From the NCBI RefSeq assembly GCF_002162355.1, contig NZ_CP021434.1, forward strand, positions 5,014,001 to 5,078,000: 64,000 bases of DNA, given 5' to 3'. The notes beneath the pieces were generated by a model that ran no database searches, had not been told where the DNA came from, and saw nothing but the letters and a program-made list of their open reading frames with translations. Origin of the DNA: Tumebacillus avium. GTDB taxonomy: Bacteria; Bacillota; Bacilli; Tumebacillales; Tumebacillaceae. The position numbers and the translations under genes are program-made. Positions 36,601-45,300 of the stretch are shown piece by piece. Positions within the stretch are counted from its first letter, which is position 1, and each line of letters starts with the position of its first letter.

Positions 36601-39600
36601 CGTCTGCTGCACCCGCTTGAGCAGTTCGTCGAACGTCGGAGCGCCGGACAGATCGGTGCGGATGACCAGCGTGTTGACGAAAAAGCCGATCAGGTTCTCG
36701 ATCTCCCGGCGGTTGCGCCCGGCGATCGGGGTGCCGATCAAAAGGTCGGTCTGCCCGGTGTAGCGGTGCAAGAGCACTTGAAACGCCGCCAGCAGCACCA
36801 TGTTTAGCGTGATGCCCTGCTCGCGCCATTTCGCCTGCTGCAAGCTTTGGGCGATCTCTTGCGGCACTGCAAACCGCAAGCGGGAGCCCAGACCGGAGCG
36901 TACCGCCGGACGCGGATGGTCGGTCGGCAGCTCTAGAACGGGCAGGTCGCCGGAAAGCGTTTCTTTCCAGAAGGCGAGCTGCTTTTTCATGGCATCGCTG
37001 CGCATAAAGCTTTGCTGCCAGCGGGCAAAGTCGTAGTACTGCAAGGGCAGCTCCGGCAGTTCCTCGCCCGCATAGAGCGTGCAGATCTCGCTGATCAACA
37101 CTTCATTCGACCAGCCGTCGGTGATGATGTGGTGCATCATGATCAGGCAGACATGCTCTTCCGGACTGAGACGCAGCAGGATAGTGCGCAGCAAGGCGTC
37201 ATGTTCCAGATCGAACGGCTTTTGCGCCTCGCTCGCGATCAGGCGTTCCACTTCCTGTTGCTGCAGATCGGCAGGCAAATGCGTGACATCGATCAACGGC
37301 AGCGACGGACGCACCGTCTGGCGGATCACCTGCTCTACGTCCCCTTTGTTTTCGCGGAAATAGGTGCGCAGCGACTGGTGGCGTTCGATCACGCCGCACA
37401 GCGCCTGGTACAGACGAGGCAGATCGAGCAGTCCTTGCATCCGCACAGACGAAGCCAGTGTATAGGCGGTCGACGACGGCATCAGTTTGTCGAGCAGCCA
37501 GAGCCGGTTTTGCGAAAAAGACAGCGGATTCTTGCTGCCCCGGCGCAGCGTGGTCATCATCGGCAACTGCTCGCTTTCATCGGATCGCTCGATGTAGCGG
37601 GCGATGCCGGCCACCGTCGGGTCCTCGAACAGTTCGCGCAAAGGAATCTCCACGTTGAACTCACGTCCGAGGCGGGTGATGACTTGCGTGGCGAGCAGCG
37701 AGTGGCCGCCGAGGTCAAAGAAGTTGTCGCAGACGCCGACTTTCGGCACGCCAAGCACCTCGCTCCACACGGCGGCGACTTTCTGTTCGGTCTCCGTGTC
37801 CGGCGCGACATAAGACGACTCATCGAGCATCGACCAGTCCGGAGCAGGCAGTCCGAGGCGGTTGATCTTGCCGCTTGGCGTGAGCGGCATCGTCTCAAGC
37901 AGCATCGCAAAGGACGGCACCATGTAGTCGGGCAGGCGTTCGAGCAGCCAGGCTTTCACGTCCGCATAGGCCAGTTGCTGCGATTCCGGGACAATGTAGG
38001 CGACAAGGCGCTTCTCGGCTGCGATCACCGCCGCTTCCCTGACCCCCGGATGCTCGCGGACGACCGCTTCCACTTCGCCCAGTTCCACGCGGAACCCGCG
38101 GATTTTCACCTGATGATCGGCGCGCCCGATGTATTCGAGCGTCCCGTCCGGCCGCCAGCGGGCGAGGTCGCCCGATTTGTAGATGCGCGCGCCAGGCTCG
38201 CTGCGAAACGGATTGGGCAGGAAGCGCTCTTCGGTCAGGTCGGGGCGGCCCAAATACCCATCCGCGAGGCATGTGCCGCCGATGTACAGCTCTCCGCTGA
38301 CGCCGATCGGCACGGGACGAAGCTTTTTGTCGAGCACGTAGAGCTGAGAGTTGGCGATCGGACGGCCGATTGCAGGCAGGGCAGGCCATGCTGCCGGATC
38401 GCCTTGCAAGGTGTGCGAGGTGACGACATGGCTTTCTGTCGGGCCGTACTGGTTGTAAACGACCACATCGTCCAGCGGAGAAAGCCATTTGACGATATGG
38501 CGGGTGATCTGCAGCTGTTCCCCAGCGGTTACCACTTCCCGGAGATGCAATTGCACCTGCGTCGTTTCGGCCGCTTCGGCGAGGTGCTGCATAGCGATAA
38601 ACGCCATGTGAACGCGTTCGATTTTCTCCTCCGCGAGGTAGCGTAAGAGCTTGTGCGAATCGCGGCGTGTCTCTTCGTCCAGCACGTACAAGGTGCCACC
38701 GCAAGCAAGTGTGCTGAACACCTCTTGGAACGCCGCATCGAAGTTGATCGAATAAAACATCGTCGCGCGCCGCGGACCGCTGTGCAGATAGTCGTTCAAC
38801 TGCCACAAGTGCAGGTTGCAAAGCGCGCGATGGCCCATCGCCACGCCTTTCGGGCGGCCGGTCGAGCCAGACGTGTAGAGCAGAAAGGCGAGATCGTCAG
38901 GCGTCACAATGCCTGGCACATTCTCTGTGCCATAACTGTCAAAAACGGAGAGGTCGTCGAGCAGCACCAACTGCGCGTTGTGTGGCGGAAGTTCATCGAT
39001 CAGGCTCTGCCCGGTCAAAATCACCGGCGCCTGCGTGTCTTCGATCATAAAGGTCAGGCGGTCTTTCGGATAAGCCGGGTCGAGCGGCAGATACGGGCCG
39101 CCCGCTTTTAAGATCGCCAGCAGACCGATCACCATCTCCGCCGAGCGGTTCAGGCACAACCCGACCGGCACGTTGGCACCAACGCCCATTTCACGCAGCC
39201 GGTTGGCTACTTGGTTCGCCCGCTCGTTCAGCTCGCGATAGGTCAGCTTTTGCTCATGAAACACGAGGGCGACAGCATTCGGTGTGCGCTCCGCCTGCCG
39301 TTCAAACAGGTGGTGCGTGCAAAGTCCCGCTTCGGCTTGCGCATAGTCCACGCCAGTATCATTCCAAACGCGCAACACTTTCGACGCTTCCGCAGCGGTG
39401 AGCAGATTCAGGTCGGACAGCTTCTGGCCGGGGTCGTCCGCGATGCTGGTCAGCAGCGTCTCCAGATGTTCCAAGGTGCGCTCAATCGTCGCCGCGTCAA
39501 ACAGGTCGGTGTTGTACATCAAGAGCCCGGTCAGCCCCGTTTCGCTTTCTGACAGCCAGATCATCTGGTCGTATTTGACCGCCCCCTGATCGGACCAGAT

Positions 39601-40848
39601 CGGTGAAAAGGTCAAGCCGCCCAACTCCAGCTGTGCCACGTTGATATGCGGCTGGAGCAGGAACAAGACTTGGAACAAAGGCGTATGTCCCATCGTCCGC
39701 TCCGGCTGCACCTCTTCGATCACTTTTTCAAACGGCACGTCCTGGTGACCAAACGCGTTGATTGACGTCGTTTTCACCTGTTGCACCAGCTCGCGGAAGG
39801 TCAGTTCCGCCCCCAACTCCGAGCGCAGCACCAGCGTGTTGACAAAATTGCCAATCGCGCCTTCCAGCTCTGAGCGATTGCGTCCGGCCATGGCGGTACC
39901 GACGAGCAGTTCTTCCTGCCCGGTGTAGCGGTAGAGCAGCGTTTTGTAGGCCGCGAGCAGCAGCATGAACATCGTCACGCCTTCCGCTTCGCAGATCTTC
40001 TGCAAGCGCGTCTGCAAAGCCAGTGGATAATCGATCGGCAGGTACGACCCGTTGGTCGTCATCATCGCCGGGCGCGGTCGGTCGGTCGGCAACTGCAGCA
40101 CGGGGAGCGGCGCTTTCAACTGCTCTTTCCAATAGCCGATCTGTTTTTGTGCGGCCTCGCTTTTCATCCACTCGTTCTGCCACGCGGCAAAGTCGGCAAA
40201 CTGCACCTCCGGCGCGGGAAGTGCTGCCGGTTTGCCTTTTGCAAACGCATCGTAGTAGATCGCCACTTCGCGCAGAAACACATCCATCGACATGCCGTCG
40301 GCGACGAGGTGGTGAAAGCAGAGCAGCAGGAGAAATTCCTGTTCTGCCAACTGCATCAGCGAGCAGCGAAACAGCGGGTCACGAGCCAGATCAAACGGTT
40401 TGCGGGCGTCCGCGCCGCTCACCTCCCCGATCACTCGCTCGCGGTCGGCAGCGGGCGTTGCGGTGTAGTCGAGGATCTGCACCTCAACATGCAGGTCGTC
40501 CCGGATCACCTGCTTGGGCTGATCGTCGATCAGTTGCACGTTGGTGCGCAGCGCTTCGTGGCGCTTGACCACCTCGTTGATGCTCACCTGCATCGCCTCA
40601 AGGTTCAGTCGACCGTTCAGCCGAACTGCGTAGGGAATGTTGTCTGACGCATCTTCCGGCTGAAACTGATGGAAAAACCATAACCGCTGCTGCCCGAGCG
40701 ACAGTTCGGCCGGACCATTTCCGGCACGCTTGGGTATCCCTTGTTTTGCCGGGACGCTCAGCTTGCCTTTGAGACGCTTTTCCAGCAGGGCCCGCTTATC
40801 GGCGGACAGGTTTGATTTGCGCGTCGTGACATCCTGTTTGTTCGACAT
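33676..40848 (-). CDS. NRPS, two modules plus thioesterase: C-A-PCP-C-A-PCP-TE (2390 aa)
   Basis: Terminal synthetase. C1 HHLVADGMS near residue 182; A1 YTSGSTGRPKG near 660; PCP1 DLGGHSLLATQ near 1047; C2 HHIITDGWS near 1240; A2 near 1708; PCP2 ELGGHSLLAV near 2088; TE with GGWSFGG (catalytic Ser) near 2220, Asp in LFDSYAE and His in GDHFTLLQ. Pocket of A2 reads D-I-Y-N-N-A-L-T-Y, matching the alanine family DLxNNALTYK. A1 reads D-A-Q-H-V-A-Q-V-V, which I cannot assign. The TE releases the chain by hydrolysis or cyclisation. ATG at 40848 with GGAGGA; a long hairpin precedes it. Confidence 0.93.
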   Translation of the reverse strand: MSNKQDVTTRKSNLSADKRALLEKRLKGKLSVPAKQGIPKRAGNGPAELSLGQQRLWFFHQFQPEDASDNIPYAVRLNGRLNLEAMQVSINEVVKRHEALRTNVQLIDDQPKQVIRDDLHVEVQILDYTATPAADRERVIGEVSGADARKPFDLARDPLFRCSLMQLAEQEFLLLLCFHHLVADGMSMDVFLREVAIYYDAFAKGKPAALPAPEVQFADFAAWQNEWMKSEAAQKQIGYWKEQLKAPLPVLQLPTDRPRPAMMTTNGSYLPIDYPLALQTRLQKICEAEGVTMFMLLLAAYKTLLYRYTGQEELLVGTAMAGRNRSELEGAIGNFVNTLVLRSELGAELTFRELVQQVKTTSINAFGHQDVPFEKVIEEVQPERTMGHTPLFQVLFLLQPHINVAQLELGGLTFSPIWSDQGAVKYDQMIWLSESETGLTGLLMYNTDLFDAATIERTLEHLETLLTSIADDPGQKLSDLNLLTAAEASKVLRVWNDTGVDYAQAEAGLCTHHLFERQAERTPNAVALVFHEQKLTYRELNERANQVANRLREMGVGANVPVGLCLNRSAEMVIGLLAILKAGGPYLPLDPAYPKDRLTFMIEDTQAPVILTGQSLIDELPPHNAQLVLLDDLSVFDSYGTENVPGIVTPDDLAFLLYTSGSTGRPKGVAMGHRALCNLHLWQLNDYLHSGPRRATMFYSINFDAAFQEVFSTLACGGTLYVLDEETRRDSHKLLRYLAEEKIERVHMAFIAMQHLAEAAETTQVQLHLREVVTAGEQLQITRHIVKWLSPLDDVVVYNQYGPTESHVVTSHTLQGDPAAWPALPAIGRPIANSQLYVLDKKLRPVPIGVSGELYIGGTCLADGYLGRPDLTEERFLPNPFRSEPGARIYKSGDLARWRPDGTLEYIGRADHQVKIRGFRVELGEVEAVVREHPGVREAAVIAAEKRLVAYIVPESQQLAYADVKAWLLERLPDYMVPSFAMLLETMPLTPSGKINRLGLPAPDWSMLDESSYVAPDTETEQKVAAVWSEVLGVPKVGVCDNFFDLGGHSLLATQVITRLGREFNVEIPLRELFEDPTVAGIARYIERSDESEQLPMMTTLRRGSKNPLSFSQNRLWLLDKLMPSSTAYTLASSVRMQGLLDLPRLYQALCGVIERHQSLRTYFRENKGDVEQVIRQTVRPSLPLIDVTHLPADLQQQEVERLIASEAQKPFDLEHDALLRTILLRLSPEEHVCLIMMHHIITDGWSNEVLISEICTLYAGEELPELPLQYYDFARWQQSFMRSDAMKKQLAFWKETLSGDLPVLELPTDHPRPAVRSGLGSRLRFAVPQEIAQSLQQAKWREQGITLNMVLLAAFQVLLHRYTGQTDLLIGTPIAGRNRREIENLIGFFVNTLVIRTDLSGAPTFDELLKRVQQTALDAYTHQDVPFEKLVEELQPKRSMSHTPLFQVLFSMQNMPQSTASFEGITAESTVLDTGGSKCDLSLYVTEKGQGLEASFEYATDLFDAATIERMAEHYTLLLQALAAHPELPVAEVPFLPQAEQQRLLIEFNDTVKAYRRAVCLHQLFEEQAAKTPLATALVDGEERLTYRELNERANAVAHRLQAMGVGPDRLVGVYMERRAELVIGLLGVLKAGGAYVPLDPAYPQERVLYTMEDAQLTALLTSEQLHQQLPAHGVQALYLPLSNEGVMDAPPLKTEASHLAYIIYTSGSTGRPKGVAIEHHSAATMVQWALDEYEAEDWKGVLFSTSICFDISVYELFATFAAGGTVILAENALQLPQLAAREELTLINTVPSAIAELLRMNAIPAGVRTVNLAGEALPLHLVQKLYALGTVEKVYNLYGPSEDTTYSTYALLDKNSDTPPLIGRLLANTQGYVLDQHLHLVPIGVPGQLYLSGDGLARGYLGQEELTAEKFIRNPFSADPTSRMYATGDSVRWLADGTLEYLGRIDRQIKVRGFRIEQGEIEAALLKHPSVQAAYVQVREDDAGDKRLVAYVAQGGSALTAAELRVLLKDSLPEYMIPSAFVLLERLPLTPNGKVDSFALPAPELSLMRERAYIAPRNETEAALAGIWQEVLSTGDIGVQDHFFELGGHSLLAVRLMAKIAEVFGKTLPMSALFRSPTVEALAEELLHEVKKADGALVPLQPLGTKTPLFLVHPIGGSVFCYQALAKELGSDQPLYALQAPGLNDGEELLTTVEALAEQYLAEIRTVQKSGPYRLGGWSFGGVVALEVARRLQAAGEEVEPLVLFDSYAELAVKDTEESVLLAAFFTDSAGLSGADVTPFAAEAERLTAGDLPRLLPQAQQAGLLPEDVSVEQLLRLYRVFRANRLAYAAYLAAPYHGDVLLLHTADAASVSGWQEVVQGTLRAQEVPGDHFTLLQAPHVSFVAGEMR

Positions 40849-40872
40849 TCGGATTCCTCCATGAAAAGGAAA

Positions 40873-40928
40873 AGGAACGAAGCCCCCGCAAGCGTCCGCT
40901 CACGGGGAATGTTCTGATCTTCGTTCCT
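40873..40928 (-). other. Intercistronic hairpin between the FkbH-like gene and the terminal NRPS
   Basis: AGGAACGAAG (40873-40882) pairs with CTTCGTTCCT (40919-40928), and inner CCCCCG with CGGGG-type bases extends the stem. On the minus strand it is followed by CCTTTTCCTTTT. It could be a partial terminator or mRNA processing/stability element that sets the ratio of downstream NRPS. Confidence 0.55.
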
Positions 40929-40935
40929 CGCCAAT

Positions 40936-41994
40936 TTAGCCAATCTGTACGTTCACGTATTCCGGGAACGGTTGTATGCGGGTCAGGTCGTTTTCGAACA
41001 CGATCAGATCCCCGTGTTTCTCTACTTCTTTGAAGTCGGCAAACTTGTACGTGATGTACATCATGCGGTTGCGGTCCGTTTGCAAAAACTCTGCCTGCAA
41101 ACGCTTGCCAGCCGCTTTGGCCGACTGCAGGATGTGGTTGATCAAAATCGAGCCAACGCCGCGCGACATGACGCGGCAGGAGAGCAGGAGCAGCTTGATC
41201 TTCCAGACCTCTTCGCCCGTCTCGACGAGCGCGAGGCCGATTTTGCCGTAGGTGCCGTACTTGTCGTTGAGGCCGGCGATCAAGAGCAGATGGTTATCCG
41301 ATTTGCGGAACTCATCGAGCTCATCGTAGTTGTACGTGTAGCCGGTGGTGTTCAGCTGGTTGGTGCGCTGGGTCAGTTCTTCGGCGCGCTTCAAGTCTTC
41401 CACCGTGGCCGGCCCGATCGTAAAGGTCATGTCGAGCGAGGCCAGAAACTCATCGGTCGGGCCGACAAAGTCTTCTTCCACACGCTTGCGCTCGATGTCA
41501 GCCATGTACATCTTGCGGCGCTGTTTGGAGTCGTCGGTGATAAAGCGCGGGATCATCACGTCGAGATCGAGCATGCCGTCGAGGTTCAGCGCATCGAGGC
41601 ACAACACCTGCGGATGGCTGAACGCCACTTCCTCGCGCTCAAACGGCTGGTCGTCGACAAAGGCAAACGTGTCGATGCCGATGTTGATCAGCTTGGCGAT
41701 CTGTTCTATCGACGATGCTTTCGAGTTCCAGTTGATCTGCGGATAGAGGAAATAGTCGGCGATGCCGAACTCTTCGAGCTTGCGCATGGCGTCCTCATGG
41801 TTGTTCTTCGAGGCGACCGACTGCAGGATGCCGCGTTCGTCGAGCTCCTTGATGATGTCGACCACTTCGCCTTTCAAAATGACATGCTCGTCTTCGAGCA
41901 GAACGCCGTCCCAGACGGTGTTGTCGAGGTCCCAGACCACGCACTTGATCGTCTTTTTGTCGTCCTTCTTCTTCGTCTTTTGCGTCGCTTCCAT
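40936..41994 (-). CDS. FkbH-like HAD-family glyceryl transferase (352 aa)
   Basis: Transfers the glyceryl group of D-1,3-bisphosphoglycerate onto an ACP and removes its phosphate. Seen: HAD motif I CVVWDLDNTVWDG near residue 20, SVASKNNHEDA, FVDDQPFEREEV (motif with paired Asp), RTNQLNTTGYTY (strongly conserved in FkbH proteins), and a C-terminal GNAT-like part with CRVMSRGVG. Length fits FkbH/OzmB-type enzymes. It lies 30 bases after the dedicated ACP gene. The FkbI and FkbK dehydrogenases and FkbG methyltransferase that make methoxymalonyl-ACP are absent from the window, so the unit may remain glyceryl or lactyl-like or be oxidised elsewhere. Confidence 0.9.
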   Translation of the reverse strand: MEATQKTKKKDDKKTIKCVVWDLDNTVWDGVLLEDEHVILKGEVVDIIKELDERGILQSVASKNNHEDAMRKLEEFGIADYFLYPQINWNSKASSIEQIAKLINIGIDTFAFVDDQPFEREEVAFSHPQVLCLDALNLDGMLDLDVMIPRFITDDSKQRRKMYMADIERKRVEEDFVGPTDEFLASLDMTFTIGPATVEDLKRAEELTQRTNQLNTTGYTYNYDELDEFRKSDNHLLLIAGLNDKYGTYGKIGLALVETGEEVWKIKLLLLSCRVMSRGVGSILINHILQSAKAAGKRLQAEFLQTDRNRMMYITYKFADFKEVEKHGDLIVFENDLTRIQPFPEYVNVQIG

Positions 41995-42024
41995 GAGTCT
42001 CCTCCTTTACGAAGACAGCCTGGG

Positions 42025-42261
42025 TTAGGCTGCTTTCTTTTCTACAAGCGCTGCGATGGCATCGACGGTGCGGAAGTTGTCGAGGTCGAGGTCTTCGTTC
42101 TCGACGCGGATGCCGAATTCGCCTTCTACAAACATGACCATCTGCATCGCAAACAGCGAGTTGACAAAGCCGAGGGCAAAGATATCGTCATCGTCTTTCA
42201 GTTCTTGGCTCTTGAAGTGGCGGGAGAGAAATTGGCGGATTTTAGCTTTGTTGGTTTCCAT
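42025..42261 (-). CDS. Free-standing acyl carrier protein, FkbJ/ZmaD-like (78 aa)
   Basis: Carrier with phosphopantetheine Ser in GFVNSLFAMQMVMFVE and acidic helices before and after. The GFVNSLF variant (Asn in place of the usual Asp of DSL) is typical of the ACPs that carry glyceryl-, hydroxymalonyl- or methoxymalonyl units. ATG at 42261 with GGAGGT upstream. It sits between the PKS and FkbH genes, so it is the likely glyceryl acceptor. Confidence 0.92.
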   Translation of the reverse strand: METNKAKIRQFLSRHFKSQELKDDDDIFALGFVNSLFAMQMVMFVEGEFGIRVENEDLDLDNFRTVDAIAALVEKKAA

Positions 42262-42306
42262 GTGTGTAGTACCTCCTGAAATTGACCGTTAGTTTGGTTG
42301 GTTGGG

Positions 42307-45300
42307 TTAGTTTTGTTCTTGCAGGCTGGCGATCTCTTCGTCGCTCATCGCTTCGAGTTCGGCGATCATGATGTCTTCAATGACAACCGCCATGTCGGCG
42401 ACCGTGTTGGCTTCGAACAGCACGCGCAGGGGCAGGTCGACCTGGAAGGTCGTGCGCAGACGCGACACCACTTGCGTGCCGAGCAGCGAGTTGCCGCCGA
42501 GCTGGAAGAAGTTGTCGTGGATGCCGATCTGCTCAATCCCAAGCAGGTCTTGCAAAATCTCCGCGATCATCTCTTCCAGCTCATTGCCGGGCTCGACGTA
42601 CGCATTTTTCAAATTCGGACGCGGGTGGCGCGCGCCGTTGCCTGCTGCCGCCCTAGTGGCTGCAGCCGGAGCGCCGCCTTGGTTGATAAACTTCTCAATG
42701 CTGGCATTGAGGTCTTGGTTGGAAAGCACCAGTTGAAGCACCGGTTCGACCGACAAGGCGCGGTGCAGGGCGATCGCCACTTCCGCTTCCTCCAGACGGT
42801 CGAAGCCGAGGGTGATCCACGGCGTATCGCTTTCCCGGTTGATCTCGGCGACCAGGGCATCCATGTACAGATGTCCGGCAGCCGGGCCGACAAAGCCCCA
42901 TCCGCCGAGCACCGCCGCCAGCGTCGAGGCGGTAAACACGAAGTCGGGAGCGGTGCCTTCCAGCGCCGCTTGCAGCGCGTGCAGACCGTACACGCGGCCT
43001 TGGAAGTGCGCCTCGATGTCCGCGTCTGTCGTATCGGCGATCACGCTGATCGTATCCGAGTCGGCGGAGGCTGCAGCATGCAGGACGCCATTGAGCGTGC
43101 CCCACTTGGCGATGGTCTCGGCCACCGCCCGCTTCATCGCGGCAGCATCGGCGACATCCGCCTGCAGCAGCAGCACGTCCGCGCCTTTGGCCTGCAGCGC
43201 CTGCACCGCTTCTTCACGGCCGGCTGCGCCGGAGCGTGTCACGATGGCGAGCTTGACGCCTGGCGTGGCGGCGACTCCTTGAGCGATGGAGTTGCCGAGC
43301 AGCCCCAGGCCGGTCAGCAGGTAGACGCCGCCTTCGCGCAGGCGCGGCTTGTGCTCAAGCGCCACTCCCGCATACGCCTGCGTCCAACGCTGTGCACCGC
43401 GATAGGCGGTCAAACGCACATCCGGCTGGCGGGTCAGGTCGACAGTTAGCGCATCGAGCAGGCGCGCTTCCGCTTTCGAGCCCGCTGCCGGGAGCAGGAT
43501 GTCAAACGCGCGGGTCGCGGTGTTTGGCACCTCTTGCGGCAGAACGCGCAGCGGCGCAAGCAGCGTCGCTTTGGCCGGGACGGTTTCGTCGCGGCTTTCC
43601 ACTTGGAAGAGGCCGTTGGTGATCACCGACAGTTCAACTTTTTCAGCCAGTTCCAACTGAGCCAGCTTTTTCGCAATGCTCAAGAGCGAGAAGAGTCCGC
43701 TTTGCTGCGCTGCGTCAAACGTCATCTCGGCTGCGGTCAAACTCCACAGGTGCACGATGTGCGCCGGAAGCCCTTCCGTATCGAGCAGGTGCTCAAACTC
43801 AGCGAGCGTTGCAGCGCTCTGCACCTGATGACCTGCCCCTTGCAGACGGGAGATCAGCCCGGCGGTGAACGACGAGTCGTCGCCGAGCACCAGCAGGCGT
43901 TGCGTCTCTCCTGCCGCCGCTTCAGCGGTCAGCGGCAGTGCCTGCTTCCAGACCGGGGTGTAGAAGCGCTCTTCCACCGGCGGCACAGCTGCTGCCTGCG
44001 GAGCTGCTTCGATCACAGCGGTCGGAGCGGCCACCGTAGCAGCCGAACCGTCGATCCAATAGCGCTGGCGATCCCAGCCGTAGGTCGGGAGCGGAACGCG
44101 CAGGCGGTCTTCGTGCTCATTGCGCTTGGCAAAATCGACTTCGACGCCGGACAGCCACAGGTTGGCCACCGTGTTCAAGAGGAACGCCGTATCCGACTGA
44201 CCATCGTAGGAAGCGCGGATCGACGGCAGCACGGTCAGGCCGCTTTTTGCCTGCAGGGCGAACGAGGACAAGGTGGTGCCCGGCCCGACTTCGATCAACG
44301 CGAGAGAGTCATCCTGCGCCAGTTCGGCGATGCCTTCTGCAAAGCGCACCGTCTGGCAGAGATGTTTCGCCCAGTAAGCCGGATCGACCGCTTCTTGCTC
44401 GGTGATCCACGTGCCGGTCACGTTGGAGATAAACGGAATCTCCGGCGCTTGCGGATTGAATGATGCGATCAATTCTTTAAACTCGTCGACGATCGGCTCC
44501 ATCATCTTGGAATGGAAGGCGTGTGTCGATGCGACGCGGATCGAGGAGACCCCTTGCGCCTGCAAGGTTTGCTCCAGCGCTGCGACCGCTTCCGATGTGC
44601 CGGATACAACGAGGTGTTCCGGCGTGTTGATCGTGGCGATCTGCAGTTCCGCGCCGAGCAGCGGAGTCACTTTTTCGGCCGACAGCGGCACGGCGAGCAT
44701 CGCGCCGCCCGGCAGCCCGGAGATCAGTTGCGCGCGCTTGGCGACGAGTTGCAACGCATCGTCGAGCGAGAAGACGCCGGCGACGGTTGCCGCCACATAT
44801 TCGCCCAGCGAGTAGCCGATCAGGGACGACGGGGTGATGCCCCACTCGATCAGGAGCTGGGCCAGCGCATACTCGACAGCAAACACCGTCGGGTGCAGGT
44901 ATTCGGTCTTGGTCAGCTCCTGCGACTGCGCGTCTGGCGCGGCGGTGTCGCGGCGGAGCATCTTGCGCAGGTCGATCCCTTGCGTCTGCGGAGCAGTTGC
45001 TGCTGCCGCACCCGCCGGGAACAGCACGTCGCGCAGATCGCGGCCGACGAGCGGCTGCAAAGTGTCGAAGCAGGCATCCAACTGCTCTTGGAACACCGGT
45101 TCCGTTTCATAGAGCTCTTTGACCATGTTTACATATTGGTCGCCGACGCCTGGGAAGAGGAAGGCGACCGAGCGGTTCTCCACATCGTTTTGCGCGGTGA
45201 GCAGACGCTTCGGGTCGCGCGTTTCCAGCGCCTTCGCCGCATCGGCTGCACTTTCCGCCACGAGGGCCCGGCGGTGGCTAAACGCTTTGCGCCCGACTTG

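Noticed and set aside
40936-41994. Generic HAD phosphatase
   Set aside because: The RTNQLNTTGYTY block, the GNAT-like C-terminus and the adjacent GFVNSLF carrier identify an FkbH-type glyceryl transferase.
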